Source: Romanomermis culicivorax (Eukaryota; Nematoda; Enoplea; Mermithida; Mermithidae). From it: a stretch of 64,000 nucleotides of DNA. The notes beneath the pieces are model-generated. The model was not told where the DNA came from. It saw only the letters and a list, made by a program, of their open reading frames with translations, and made no database searches. A program made the translations under genes and the position numbers. The stretch lies in the NCBI GenBank assembly GCA_963922205.1, contig CAWUHX010000073.1, positions 124,001 through 188,000 on the forward strand, given 5' to 3'. The first letter of the stretch is position 1; each line of letters opens with the position of its first letter. Below are positions 20,655-33,767 of the stretch, piece by piece.

Positions 20655-23600
20655 ATGATTTGCAAGCTGTGTGGCTGCAGTATCGTTAAGCAGCAGATCT
20701 TTTTACACTATCGTATTTTCCACCTTGGGGTTAAATTTTATCCATGTCCTCATGTGGACTGTGGGACTAAATTACGTTTGGCATCAATTAACGTACACAT
20801 TCACCATAATCATAGAGCCAAAAACAAACCTGATATGAATGTTGCTTATTTTTGTCCTACTTGCCACAATGATGGGACTCCTTTGTTCCACTCGCTGTAT
20901 GAACTTTGCTCCCATTTGAGAAGTGTCCATATTTGTCAAAATCATGAAAATGTTAAATGCTGCTATGAAAATTGTACATTCTCCACAAATAATCCTGGAA
21001 CATAGAGTAGTCATCTATCACGATCCCAGATGTTGGCTACTGATAAAGTGGATAGCAGCTATGTTGTCACGAAGTCTGATCAACCAATTTTAAATTTGTC
21101 GCTGGACAGAAGTGAAAATATCGAGAATGATTTAGTGCATGATGTTGATGAGGATAGTGTTCAGAGAAGTGGAGACAATGAAAATCCTGGTATGGCGGCC
21201 ACTGTTTGTTACACTAATCAAAATTTTGAAAAAGCATTGGCCTTATTTTTCCTTAAAATGCAAGTTGCTTGGCATGTTCCAGAGTATGCGATTCAAGAAA
21301 TTTTTGATGGGTTTAAGGATCTTCACTCATTATCGATAGGCCATGCTTTTGATTCATTGTCATCATCCATTTCCCAAAATGATTTCCTGCAATCTGACCT
21401 ATTAATGTGATTCACTGGTGATAAAGCATCTCTCAGTACATCGCATCGTCGAAAGCTTTATTTTACTCAACATTTGCCTCATGTTGCACCCAGTAAATAT
21501 GAAAAACTGCTTTTATTTTGCTTAGTCATAGTTTTAAAAAAGTTCAATTTTTCAGTGCAAATAATCCTTAAAAGTGGACGAAATAAAAAATTTACGATGG
21601 TTTACATCCCAATTTTGAAAGATCTTGCTACATTATTTGAAAACAGTGATGTGCTGGACAAATTTTTGGATGAAAGTGAAAGTAATTCATTTAGGTTTTT
21701 GACTACTATTTTGATGTTGCTTGCTAATTCTGCCATGGCTGCATGTGTGTGATATTCAGCTGGGAGGACTTTTTCTTGGACTGATGTTAAGTAAATCAAA
21801 TCTTTATTTGTAAATAAATACCAGGATGAAATCCAGATTGTGATCCCAATTGAATATTGCATTGCATATGTGAGTACTAAAACATGTTTTTCTTTACAGC
21901 TAAAGACTTCAAATATACTGCATTTCATGATGGGGCATATAATAAGCTAATGAATTTCAAAACAATAGATAAGTATAATTTGAAGATTTTTTTATATAAT
22001 GATGACTGGACAGCTGTCAATCCAATTGGCATGTATGCTAGAAAACGAAAATTAAGCCCATTTTATTATATAACTGGTAATTTACCACGAAAGTTCCATG
22101 GATGCTTGCAAGGGATAAGATTAGGGGCACTGTGTCCCAGTGCTGCTGTGAAAGAATGTGGTCTTGCACAAGTTCTACTGCTGACTTTATATGACATTTC
22201 AATTCTCGAGCAAACTGGCTTATTCGTTAAAAAATTAAATCGTTATATTTATGGCACTGTGGCATGCATTTGTGCAGACAACTTAGCTGGTAAGCTGACT
22301 ATAAGGCATTTTACACCATAAAACTTTATTTATCTTCCTGTCTTTCTTTATTCTTTCATTTTTTCATTTCTTGATTTAAGTTTTGCCATTAATTATCTCA
22401 CTGTGTAGTCTGTTTTAATCAATTTTTACTAGTAACTAGCAGTATTTTTTTTCATCAGCACATGCCATGGGTTGCTATTTGGAAAGTTTCGGACAAAATG
22501 TTCAACATGTTTGTCGTTTTTGCTCCGCTTCATCTGCGGATATCCAGGTGAAATTTTATGATGTAGTCTTGGAATTTGTGGAAATTTGCAATTTGTTCAT
22601 GAAGTCTAAAAGTTAGCTGAGAGAATTGTGGCCTTTTTGAAATATCCTTGATTATTTAGTCTTTTGAGTGATTTACAACCTACCAAATAGCTCTGTTTCA
22701 GAATGATCAATTTAATGCGTTTGATTTTGAATCACAAAATGAAGAAAACTATGATGCCCATGTGGCTGAAGTCGAATCCCATGATGCACACTGGTCTGCT
22801 CATGGTATAAAATTCAATTCTCCAATGAATTCTTTGGATTTGGTTCATATCACACGAATATTGCCACCTGATCCAACCCATGACCTGGGGGAAGGCATTG
22901 TACCTTATGAACTGAGTCTTGCATTGACGTATTTTATTAGTAAAAAATATTTGGACTATAATTACATCCAAAACCGTCTAAAACATTTCCAGTTTAGAAT
23001 TCTTGATCATCGAAATATTTTTGATTTTATTCATCTGGATTTTAGCAAGCGAGAAAATGTTGGTGGTAATGCTACCAAAAATTTGTATTTGCTTAGATTT
23101 TTGCCTTTATTGGTTGGTAAAATGGTTCCAAGCGATAATTGTGCTTGGAAGTGCATTTTGATGCTAAGAAAAATCGTTGAATTTACTTTTGCCGAAAAAT
23201 TTGATGAATACCAAATCTGCATTCTAGATTTGGTAATTAGAGAACATCGTTATTGGTCTCGAAAAGCCTTTCCAAACAACAGGCTGAAACCTGAACATCA
23301 TTTTGTCGAACATTACCCGGATATGATTAGGAAATTCGGGCCATTAATTTACTTTCAAACTATTCGTTTTGAGTCGAAGCATGCATTTTTCAAACGTATC
23401 ATTCATCAAACACTAAATTTTAAGAATATTTGTTCTACATTGTCTAAAACACATCAGCTTTGGCAAACTTACCTGATGATGTCAGAATCCTATTTTAAAG
23501 AAGAAAAAATGGTCATTTCATCTTCTACATTTTGGGTCAACAATTTGCCAGCTTTACATGAAGATGCTTTTTGGCAAAAGTTTCCAATGCTGGACAGAGT

Positions 23601-23928
23601 TGAAGTTGGAAAAGAAATAACTGTTTTCGGCCAAAAATATCGCACTGGAATGTTTGTGGTCCATGGCTTTGCATGTGGGCATCCTGAATTTTGTTGTATT
23701 GATTATATATTTTTGATAAATAGCGATATATTTTTTTTGTGTACCCATTTTACTTCATTTTACTCTTGTCATTTTTCGTGCTATGAACTGGTTGAGGAAA
23801 AAAGTACTATTCATGTTCTCAAGCAAAATGTTTTGGATAGTTTTTACCCTTTGCATGCATATAAATATTGTGGAAAATTATGGATTGCCCTGAAGTTTCA
23901 AGTTTTTGAACCAATCATTTTAAAATAA
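20655..23928 (+). pseudogene. transposase-like gene 1 of the CACTA-like element (C2H2 fingers plus core domain)
   Basis: From ATG 20655 the product starts with about four C2H2-type zinc fingers (CKLCG, CPHVDC, CPTC, CCYENC). Coding resumes in exon 21900-22289 (acceptor TTTACAG, donor GTAAGC), exon 22459-22547 (CRFCSAS motif), and a long exon from 22702 to the TAA at 23926. The long exon contains DPTHDLGEGIVPYELSL, LLRFLPLLVG, LKPEHHFVEHYPDMI and RFESKHAFFKR. These blocks typify a family of long uncharacterised, transposon-linked proteins in fish and cnidarian genomes. The DPxHDLxEG box resembles a block of CACTA-group transposases. In-frame stops at 21003 (TAG) and 21408 (TGA) mark decay. Binding of element ends is the inferred role. 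Confidence 0.7.
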
Positions 23929-24038
23929 AGTATTCTTAATAGCTGTTGTCATCTTGGTTTTTTGTTTCTATCCATCAAAGCTATCTTGGGTTGCATGTAA
24001 TTCAACATTTCATTTAGTTTTTCAGCTATAGCTTGACA

Positions 24039-27000
24039 ATGGAATTAAATATTATGGTGGTTATTAGTCCATCATCAAAACCACGACTAAAGATCACTGA
24101 ACCTTTCTTAAATATGGACAATTTTAGACAGCATTTAGAATTGAAAATCAATTCTCGATTGCAGTCATCCTCTTTAGATTCTGCATATATTGTTTTGGTA
24201 AGTGAACCCTACAGATTTGTCAAAAATCCTATTTAGTGTGTATACCTTAATGTGAGTTAATTTAAAATTTACTTTTGCTATTATTGATGTCTGATTTGTT
24301 TCAGGATGAATATAAAATTCAAATTTTTGAAAAAACATTCAGCGAATTTGGTGATTTTACGGATCCTCAGGAACTTCAAAATGGAACTGTTTTGTTGCTC
24401 ATTAAAAAAGATTGTACTTCCTCACAAACTAGCCAGAATTTTGAAGGTAGTTTTTGCTATTCCTCTTGTATTTTATCTTAGTTTTCTATTCACGGTGGTT
24501 TCACTATATGAATGAAGTTTCCTTTGCACATCAAATTGCAAAATTTATTTGTCTTCTTCAGAGTCTAGGCCAGAGACTGTGCTTATGAATCCACCCCTTG
24601 GAACAAGGACAGCTGGACCATGGCCAATCAATTTTCCCATTCCTGACTTTTTGGATGTGCAGCAAAGTGCTGAATGTTCCACATTGATGAAACAGTGCAT
24701 AAGTGATCCTGCCTCAAAAGCTGACCATTTATCATCTGAAAAACGGCTCAAAAGCCTTATATTGACTGCCCTGGGTGATGCCATATATTGTTACACTCCA
24801 TATCCATCGGGTAATTTGACTTATTGCAATGTTCATAATTTTAGTACAAAATGACAGTTTCCCAAATGTTTTGTGCAATGTAACCTCAGAAGTCATTTAT
24901 CAGGAAATTTTTTCATGTGTGGGAATAGGTAGATGATACGAGTATAATGATAAATCATAAATCATCAAAAATGAAATACTGTCCCTATCTGGCTGAGATT
25001 TTTTGCCCCAGGTTGAAAAATAGGGTCTTCCCTTCCATATTTTAGTTGAAGACTACTCATATCCTAGAGGACAGAGTTTAACAAATACCGCAAAATGTAG
25101 GAACACCAATGTAAAATAATACTAGTTTTTATTTATTTTAGCAGCCCAAAGGGCACAAGTTGCCAAACAGTTGGTCGAAAAATTTCCTATTTTAAAACAA
25201 GAAACCCCATTTGGAAGTGGATATGAAGGTTGGGTCTGTAGTATTGACCAAAAGCTGAGCAATAAACGATGGGCATTGAGGTTAACTGGTCAAGATTCCT
25301 CAATTGAAGTAGGTCTTTTTTATGATTGTCCACATAATGGATGAAGAGTTTCACAGTTTTTTTTTAGCCAAGTGCTGAAATTTTTTGGGCTGCGCTAATG
25401 AAAAATCCTGGTCATTAGCGTGTGCGCTAATGAATTTATGCATGTTTACATGCAAAAAACGTCAAAAATTTTGGGCGCTGATGTGCACTAATAGATTTTT
25501 GGCTTCATTAGCTCAGGCGCCAATGAGGGTGCACTAAAAAACCACTGAAGAGTTTTATTTTGTGGATCTCTCTGAAATCTCCTAAAGCAAAAAATGTAAT
25601 AATTTCAGGTAAACAAAGGGAAAAAAAGTCGTATGAATCCGGGCGCCCCACCAGGCCATAAGGCTATTGTGAAAGCCAGGCGAGGGGAAGTCAATTTTCG
25701 CCCGGATTATCCCCCAGGAGAAACTGAAGAAACTTGTAACAATTATTGTCAAGAAGCAGCGGCCAAAAGTGAGATTCATACAAATTCCGACCATGCAGAG
25801 CTAATTTGACCAACCACATGAAATTTTTTGTCACTCTAACTATGTTTTTTAAGTAATTAGCAACAATTTTAGAACTATGATACCAAAAAAATTCTAAATA
25901 GACAAAAAATGTGATAAACTCATAAAACCAGGAAGAAGTTACTTGACTCTGGAAAGTCTGAGTGTGCATGTGTCATGTATGGTCAGATTGTTCCATAATT
26001 TAAACTAATCCCACAAATCCTGATTGCCTCGTCTCCCAGAATTCTAGCAGGACCAAAGTCTTCCCACAAATGAAACCAAAAAACCATTTTTATAAATTTT
26101 TCCACTTTTTAGTGCGTATTATCCCTTGCAACTGGAAGGCAGTCAAACATTTGATGCATTCTTCATATGCGTTACGTCGGCGTCATATTGTTGATAAATT
26201 GGTTGATGAGAAAAATGAAAAATGATTGCATTACGTCTACGAAATTTTTAATCTTTGGCCAGCTTTATCAAGAAGCAATGAAGTAATTAATAGGATGAGA
26301 TGTTAAACAGATTCTTGTAATTCCAAAGTGTTTGTCTTATAGGTTGCACAAGAATTCTTTTATTTAACCGGAGTAAATATTAAAGATCATTGGTCCGCAT
26401 CATTGGACAAAATCGTGAATGTTATTCTAGAGGAAAATGTGCGCAAGACTAAAAATGTTTATGCTTTTACACACGTAAGCACTGCAAATGTTAATACTTT
26501 TACTCAGGCACCTAGGCATTTTTTCAAACATGTGCTTGACATGCAAGTTTATACATTCCTGAAGATGCAATTGAAGACAAAATCTTATTCCAACTAAAAA
26601 AAAATTAATTATTTACCTTTTTCTTTCAATTTTTGGGGGATGAGAGAAGCATTCCTTCATGAGGGAACACCCAACATGCATGTGTGACTAATTTTTCTCA
26701 CATGAATATATTATTAATTTGTTTTTTATTTTCAGGAACGCATTGGGTTACTTTGTGATGAGCAGGATCCAATCAGTGCATGACGAAATGACACTCTTTT
26801 GGCTGTTCCAGGAATAATGAAGGAAGCTGTTGGATCATTTTGTCGTCTAGGCGAGGTAAGGTTAATTTCTATTTCTTTCTTAGCTTTGTAATTCTGCGCT
26901 ACTCATGTTTTCCAATCTTTAGAATCTTCGTCCTATTCAGGATAGTGCCTTAGACTTGGAATTAGACGAATCAATTGGCAGCAAGTCGGATGGATCGAGT

Positions 27001-27264
27001 TCCTTCATTGGAATTATCAAGCAAACAAGTGGTATTACTTTTTTTATTTCTGCGGAACAGCACACTTTGCTTGACAATGTTACCTCATTTTGTGATGCGG
27101 TTATGTACCTTCTTGTATATTGTAATATTTTAAACTTGAAATATCCAGCTCAAAACACGTTCCAATTTTTACAACAGGCTATTATCAAAACAGGTTGGAA
27201 TGATAGCAAACCTCATAAGTGTGTGTCTGCATTGTTGTCTTTAACAAATTCGTGCTTTAAATAA
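24039..27264 (+). pseudogene. accessory gene 2 of the CACTA-like element, nine exons
   Basis: Splice signals define the exons 24039-24197, 24305-24446, 24562-24810, 25142-25308, 25609-25768, 26113-26282, 26343-26474, 26736-26855 and 26923-27264. The N-terminal exons look like a small ubiquitin- or PB1-like fold. Exon 3 carries GPWPINFPIPDF. Exons 4-7 hold VAKQLVEKFPIL, GAPPGHKA and IFNLWPAL. The last exon contains IIKQTSGITFFIS. The order matches uncharacterised proteins found with gene 1 relatives in animal genomes. I treat it as a second gene because gene 1 ends at 23928 and ATG 24039 follows. It contains in-frame TGA codons at 26223 and 26781, the latter in SA*RND where CGA to TGA is a likely origin. 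Function is unknown. Confidence 0.6.
25371..25545. repeat. nested repeat with reiterated GCGCTAATGA motifs in an intron
   Basis: Within the intron between exons 4 and 5 of gene 2, variants of GCGCTAATGA or its complement TCATTAGCGC occur five or six times, with ATGCATGTTTACATGCA as a central palindrome. It looks like a small hairpin insertion. Confidence 0.45.
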
Positions 27265-27540
27265 TGGGTGAACTTTAAGAATTTTAGTCATTTACAGTTG
27301 TTATTTTGTAGCTCATAAGTTTAGCTCAATGTTCCATGTACAATAATTTTTAATTATAATCTCAATTATTATTACGTGAAGCTTTTACTGTTCGAGTGTT
27401 ACGAGTATTTGATAATCAGAATTTTTATTTGTTAGAACTTTATTCTCAAAAATTTTAAGAGTATTTTTTATCCGTATTTCTTGTGCCTTTTGTTATGTAT
27501 CATAATATTTTTAAAAAATCAATAAAATGATGTGCGATAT

Positions 27541-27780
27541 TCCATGTTGGACCAGCACAAAAACTACAAAAAATTTCATGTTATTGCAACATGAAAATAA
27601 GACGACATATATATGCATCATGTTGAATGTACATGAAAGTTTTGTGTCGAATGAACATGAAAATTTTGGGTTGAATTGACATGAAAAGATTTTCATGTTG
27701 CACCTACATGAAAAAATTTAATGTTGTATCAACATGAAACTTTCATGGCAACCGATTACACATGAACATTTCATGTTAAT
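27541..27780. repeat. right subterminal repeat cluster (AACATGAA/TTCATGTT)
   Basis: About six exact copies of the same octamer as in the left cluster, plus near copies such as ACATGAAA, lie in both orientations over 240 bp just inside the right terminus. Confidence 0.65.
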
Positions 27781-27802
27781 TCAACAGATTTTTTTTGCAG
27801 TG
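27763..27802. repeat. right terminal inverted repeat of CACTA-like element
   Basis: It ends TTGCAGTG and is followed by CA. Its reverse complement pairs with 19071-19116. Confidence 0.7.
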
Positions 27803-27959
27803 CATTTCAGCGAAAAATTAAGATACAAGGCATATCTGACTTGGCTTCTTGAAGAAAACAAACTAATGGTTTTTGCTTTCTCAACATTTGAAACATTTGG
27901 AGGGCCATGTCCCACATTCTATCTCACTATGGCGTTCATCCCAAATTGTTATCCTTCCT

Positions 27960-28130
27960 GGTATCCCTCTTAACTTGACGTCCAATGCTATGTCAGATGC
28001 TAAAAATAGATTTCCTAACTTGGCACCCATCCTAAACTACATGTCCCTCTCAACCTTGCATCCAGTGTTGAAGGAAAAAATCCTATCTTGGTGTTCATCA
28101 TAACTTGGTGTCCATTCCCAACTTGGCAAT
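27960..28130. repeat. irregular repeat of (T)AACTTGG(C/T)(A/G)TCC, left arm
   Basis: Variants of AACTTGGCACCC, AACTTGGTGTCC and AACTTGGCA recur at uneven spacing. The reverse complement of the same motif appears at 31311-31365, so the two stretches may be the ends of one decayed element of about 3.4 kb. Confidence 0.4.
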
Positions 28131-31100
28131 ATAAAATCAAACTTGAAACTTGATTCTTCTATTTTTTATTTTCTCATCTTTTTGATCTTCAAATTTATCT
28201 TTATTTGTTTCGTCTTTAATTATATTACATTTTTCCTTTTTTCCTCCAAGATCTTTTGTGTATCCATAATTTGTGTACTAATTGAGTTAATTTCATTTGA
28301 TTCATCAACTTTTTATTACACACCAACCAAATACAGACCATTTGAATAAACTTTATTAGCATAGCAAATACCTAATGTGGTGTGAATGTGGTTCAATTTC
28401 TATCATATGCAAGTTGAAGTTTTCGCCATTTGGTTGGTAATTCTTCTTTTGAATTCTAACTTATGATGTGCTAAATTTGTGTCAACTTGAACGTAACATG
28501 GTTTCCTTGGTCTTGGCAGTTCCCCATTTCGAAGTCTGCATAATACAGACTTGATTAACATGATTGGTCTGTAGCAGCCAATTTAGGAACATATATAGTC
28601 GAGGATGGCCAAAACCATGGTTGAGTTGATCGTGTTATATATTGGCATGATTAGTTGTTCAAGGAGTGGGAGGACCAAAGTAGTGATGCATCCTGCCATC
28701 CATTTGTGAAAAGGTTCCAGCAATTGACCTGTCATTGGCCATTTAACCAAAATTCATGAATCATAATGCTGCAGCAATACATTTCCAGCCCAAAAAAATT
28801 ATGGGTATACTAGTGTAAATGACCTGTGATTGAGATTATGGTTAAAAATGGCTTTAGTCAGAGGACAGGGGATCATTTGAGCCGTTTTTCCTTTCATCTA
28901 GTTTTTTAATTATTGGAGATGGAAATTGGGGAAAATTTCAATGCTAAAGTACTTATAAAGTAGCAAGCTTACTTCGGAGCATGTAGCATGTCAGTGCGCT
29001 TTTATTGCATAAGATGATTAAGTTCACTGTTCATTTGTAGTGGATTGCCCATCTGATTGTGTCAAGTGGGCATAACCAATTCACTAGGGAGCATTGACAA
29101 TGCCTCTAACAGGCATGCCCACTCATGGACTGATTCCTCCCGATTTTCATACTCAGAATCAAGCAGTGAGAAAAATGAAAGGTAGAACCTCATGTCACAA
29201 TTTCTGGGAGCTCCTCCTAAGCTGTTTGAAGCACTGCTATCTCAAAATTAAACACAATAGTACGAACAAATCAAGATTTTCATTGGCATTGACTATAGCA
29301 TAATTAAGTGCACCAAACAGCCTTTTGCATGTTGGATGATGACATCTGGCACCAATGCATGGCAACAGGGTATCCCTAAAAAATTGATAGAAAATAAGGC
29401 AAAGAAACGAAATAACAGAATGAAATGACAAATTTTAATTAAATGCTAGTATAAACAAGTAAAGAAAAAATAAGTTACCTACATTATTCGAAAATCCATG
29501 GATCATATGAATCTGAGCGAACTTCATTGGACACATTTCAAACGAGCCATCATGGATCCAGAACTCCCACTAGTGAAGCTCAGTTATATGCAACTGTGAT
29601 GCAAAAATCAGTGCAAATTTTTTCCATTATAGATCATGAATTCTCGATTTACCGAAATATCAAATTCATTACAGAGGAAAGCTTCTCTGCCATGGAGTGT
29701 GATTTGAAACTCACTTGGTAGATTTGGGATGTCATTGATTGGTATTAATTTTTTTGCCATGGCTCTAAAATCAAAAATTTTGCATAACTCCTGTTTGTGC
29801 TACAGAGCTTCGAAAATGTGTGACAATGGCAAACTTTTTGTAAGATTCTACTGGGAAATTATCAGATCTTCCTCATCAGACCACATTTTTTCATTAGACG
29901 ATTTTCCCATAACATAAGTAGTTGCCATGAATCTGATGACAGCATAAAAAGGGACAGGAACAAAAAGAAAATAACAAAAAAATGGATGTGAGGGTGTAAC
30001 AAAAAAAATTAAAGGGAAAATAGAAAGAGGGAGAAAAAAATGGTAACACAGACAGAAATAAAATGAAATAAAACAGAAAAAGAATAAAAAAGTATGCTAA
30101 AAAGTCACCATACTGGACAACAGAGTGGGTCTGCAGTACCCACCAATGGTTCAGCAAAGGCGTGAATGAAGTGGCAAAACAAGAGCCAGAAAACCAACCA
30201 TGGTTAACCCAGGGACTTTTTGTCACACTCTTTTCAGTTATGTAATTTACAGTAAACCAATGGACCAAAAATACAAATCACCTTAATCCATGGCTGCTCT
30301 GACCTAGCAATGGAGTAGAAATGCACCTCAGAGCTATTATATAATCGGGCTAGGAGCTGATCCCTAATTCATCACAAAGTTATTTTGAACTTGTTTTGGT
30401 TATGTGCTTTCAATCTCCCTAGTGTGCAGCATTCTGCCTTGTTTGCACCGTCCCTTTCTCCATCCTCTCTTTAAAAAAAAATTTGAACAAATAAATGAAA
30501 AATACTTTATGAGAAATGATGTAAAGAAAGAAAGAAGAGTTGAAAGGAGCCACCAATTGACCATTAGCTGTACGTGAATATATCTTTAGACGGATATGGG
30601 TAACAAAAGAACAGGTTCTTTCACATGAGAGCTTATATTCATTTATGGGTTAATTTTAAAAGAATACATCTTCAATGATGCTGTGATCAGACTCAAGCAC
30701 AAATTTTTGCAGATGAATTAGTGTATTCAAAGTAAACCTAGTTCTCATTCATCTAGTACTCATTCATCTAATGTAGAATTTATCAATATAATACTGATGT
30801 TATTAAACTGTATTTTGGCAGTGTCTGCTCAACTTAATTTTGCATTTCAACATCAGGAAAAAAGTGAGAAATTTCGACTAATCCTTCAGGATAAACATAC
30901 ATTGGCTTTGTTTCCTTTTCTGCACCCTGAATTATTTCATGCCTCTGAGGTTTTCCTTTCATGGCAGCCTAGTTGAGAAGTTGACAAGCTGTATTGTGCC
31001 CATTTTCAGGATTCAAACTCATTCAGTCTTCACAAACCATAGCACAACCAGTCAGATTTTCCAAACTATAGCTGTAGTTTGGTTTTTCTTGTACCTAAAT

Positions 31101-31310
31101 GCCCCAAAGTGACCATGCTCTCACACACTAGTAGTGACATTTTGTATTGTAGAGACAACAAAAAGTTTGCTTCTCCATTCTATATATGGAAAAAAATAAT
31201 TCAGGCATAATGAATAACACCTACAGCTGTAATGATATATATGTATTACTCACAAATACATTTTTTTCAATAATGATATAAAGTAAATTTAGGTCAATTT
31301 TCATAATTTT
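28131..31310. other. no supported gene
   Basis: This is AT-rich DNA with short noncoding frames only. If the AACTTGG repeats on both sides are paired ends, it is the interior of an element whose coding part is unrecognisable. Confidence 0.45.
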
Positions 31311-31365
31311 TGATGGATGCCAAGTTAGGACACTCACCAAGTTAGAATTGACACCAATTTCAGAG
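31311..31365. repeat. AACTTGG-type repeat, right arm (inverted)
   Basis: GCCAAGTTAGGACACTCACC followed by AAGTTAGAATTGACACC is the inverted counterpart of the motif at 28090-28130. A run of C follows at 31381. Confidence 0.4.
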
Positions 31366-31709
31366 ACAATTATGAACCACCCCCCCCCCTATAGGCTCAT
31401 ATGTCGAAATGTATACACATATGTAACAATTTTCATTCATTCACCTGTCTATTGCACTGTTTTCATTAGCATCAAAGGAAAATTCGCCATTGATATAGCA
31501 TTAAAAAAATAAGCTACCCAGAATACATAAAAATTAATGGAGCAAATGAAAGAAAAAAGTTCCTAGTAAAGTTAAACTGATTGGACGTCCAGGATCACCA
31601 ATGCAAACCCAAAAACATTGGTAAGAAGTTGAAAACCATCAGCTGAGGACAGCCTTTTTCAAAATCATGAAAAAAGTAAGAGCACCAAAAACAACTCAAT
31701 AATGCACAA

Positions 31710-33767
31710 TCAAAAAACTATAGTTAACACAACATGTTCATAAAGCATCAGCATGAAGCAAATATAACCAATGGCTACAACTACAGCTAATATTATTACA
31801 ATATTCAATAGCACCTGTAGTGGGCCTCCTAGTAAGTTGTTTAAACCATTCGAGAAATTTTGCTGTGTCCCAACTAAAACATTCTTGAGTGCACTACCTG
31901 CCCCTTCTAGTGATGATTTTACTACCATGCCTGTTCCAGAAAGTGTTTTGTATATTACTTCTGGCTGAAGAGACATGCTTGAAGTATAGTTTATTAGTGT
32001 ACTTAGAATACTTTCAATTTGAGATGTCCTATAAACATATTGCTTTAGAAAAACAAAGTCTATAGGTACTGTACTTAATCTGTCCTGAAAGATTGTTGGT
32101 GTATCAAATTGGAAGACAGTGTAATGTCCTCTCCACACCAATTCTAGGGGTACTTTAGTAACATGTGCTGGACCAGAGATAGTTACCCAATTTGACTTGT
32201 TCTTGAAAATGCCGACTGTATGATGTAAGCAGTCAACTTCAGGGCTATAATCCATAAGATCACTGCCACCTGGGGATGCAAACCACATCTTGTCGTTGAC
32301 TTGCACTGGTAGATACTTGTAACATGTTTGGTTAATCTTGCAATCGTAGAAAACTTTAGTTTCATTAACTTGCTTACAAGGCCACACTGTCAATGCATCG
32401 CCTGTAAACTCAGCTATTATATCTGTTCTTTGTAAAAAAGAACATGCGCCAAGTGTAGCATCAAACTGCAACTTTTGAGCTTGGCCACAAAGTTCAAGCC
32501 ACATATACCTAAAATTAGACATTTCTGCTTGACGAATTTTGTACTGTAAAAAGTTTAGCTTTGCATTTATTGGATCAGTCATGGAAGGATTGTACGAAGA
32601 ATTATAGTACTCCTTAGCTTTAAATGCATAGCTGTTCAACATGACTACAACACCTTAGTGTGTCAACAGTGCTGAATTGAGTTGTGCGCATTTATTGAAT
32701 GTATTTTTAAGCTTAAAAGCACCTTGCAATTTTTCAATGAGGAAAAATTCACCCTGCATATAGGCTGTATAGTTTCCTTTTGGTTCAACAGGGCAAATAT
32801 TTGTGATTCCTGTTGAATTTCAAATTAGAGCTCCATCTTGGTTGAGACATTGGCCCGCTGATACTTTGCAGTTACCAACATCACCAAGATCACTTACAAT
32901 AATGTCACCATCCCAAGAGGCCATGTGCCCCTCTTCCATGAACAAATTTGTAGAAGTTGCACATATGTCCTTGCAACACCATTCAAATTTTGGGATTAGT
33001 GATTGATTAGTTGAATGAAATCCTGCATGTATTTGAAAAAGTTTTTTACCATTGAAACTTTTAGTTTGCACAGCTTTGTGACATTGACCTGGTGTCAAAT
33101 GTTCGATGCTAGTTTTATCAACTATTACTCTTTTTGAGCCGAAAAACCCAGTATGTGTACATAAGGTGCGACTTTTCAATGTGCACTTATAAGCTTTCAT
33201 TGTTTTTGGCTAACTACATAGTATATATACAGAAACATTTATCCTAGTCCGATTAACACCCTCAAGATGGGGTGCTTTGCATTCTACTGCTTTTGGTACC
33301 TCAATAGCATGACCACTTTTGGATGCTCCACAAATTTGATAGCTGTTCACACCTTTTATTGGCAAACTACTACTAATAAAGTAAAACAAAAATACGAACA
33401 AAACTATTTGTCCACTATTATGCAAAAAACTAAACATTTGTGTATATATTTGTGAAATATATTTCTTCTTTGTAAGAATTTGCGGTGGCTCCCCTTTTTT
33501 GTATTTATCCCATTCATTTTTAATCTGAAAGGACAAAAATTTTTTGAACAATAAAAGCATCTGTAACTGAAAATTTTTACTTATGCTTAGCATTGTTGCT
33601 AACTGATGTTCTAAATTTCCAGTATGCATTTGTAGATGTTGTTTTTCGTCCTCATCATTAATGGCCAATATTTTTTGTTGAATTTGGCATATGTCACTTT
33701 TTATCATTTCTGGCATAGGTGTATTGGCGTACCTAGGTGGAATTGGCACACTTTGTTTGATCACCAT
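31710..33767 (-). pseudogene. env-like glycoprotein of LTR element copy A, 686 codons, three in-frame stops
   Basis: One minus-strand frame runs from ATG 33767 to TGA 31710-31712. It is broken only by a TAG near 33210, a TGA near 32818 and a TAA near 32655. The first 120 or so residues are charged and coiled-coil-like. A hydrophobic anchor or signal follows (IVLFVFLFYFISSSLP), then the Cys-rich ectodomain with ICGASKSGHA and SDLGDVGNC, then a C-terminal anchor (VVVAIGYICFMLML). The ATG lies 35 nt inside the end of gag, in the +1 frame. The frame ends soon after the anchor, and no protease follows, so copy A is 3'-truncated or rearranged. Membrane attachment or fusion is inferred. I see no secure match to a named glycoprotein family. 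Confidence 0.75.

Larger units (their letters stand above)
19071..27802 (+). mobile_element. CACTA-like DNA transposon, 8.7 kb, with two multi-exon genes
   Basis: The left end CACTGTAAGAACGATTTGTTG and the right end, read inward, CACTGCAAAAAAAATCTGTTG form imperfect terminal inverted repeats, with about 27 of 33 positions matching by eye. The dinucleotide CA flanks both ends and may be a 2-bp target duplication. Both ends carry clustered subterminal AACATGAA/TTCATGTT motifs. Inside are two plus-strand gene relics with GT-AG introns. CACTA/EnSpm-group elements have CACTR-type termini, subterminal binding-site repeats and 2-4 bp duplications, so the ends fit that group. Stops in both genes show it is inactive. 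Confidence 0.7.
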
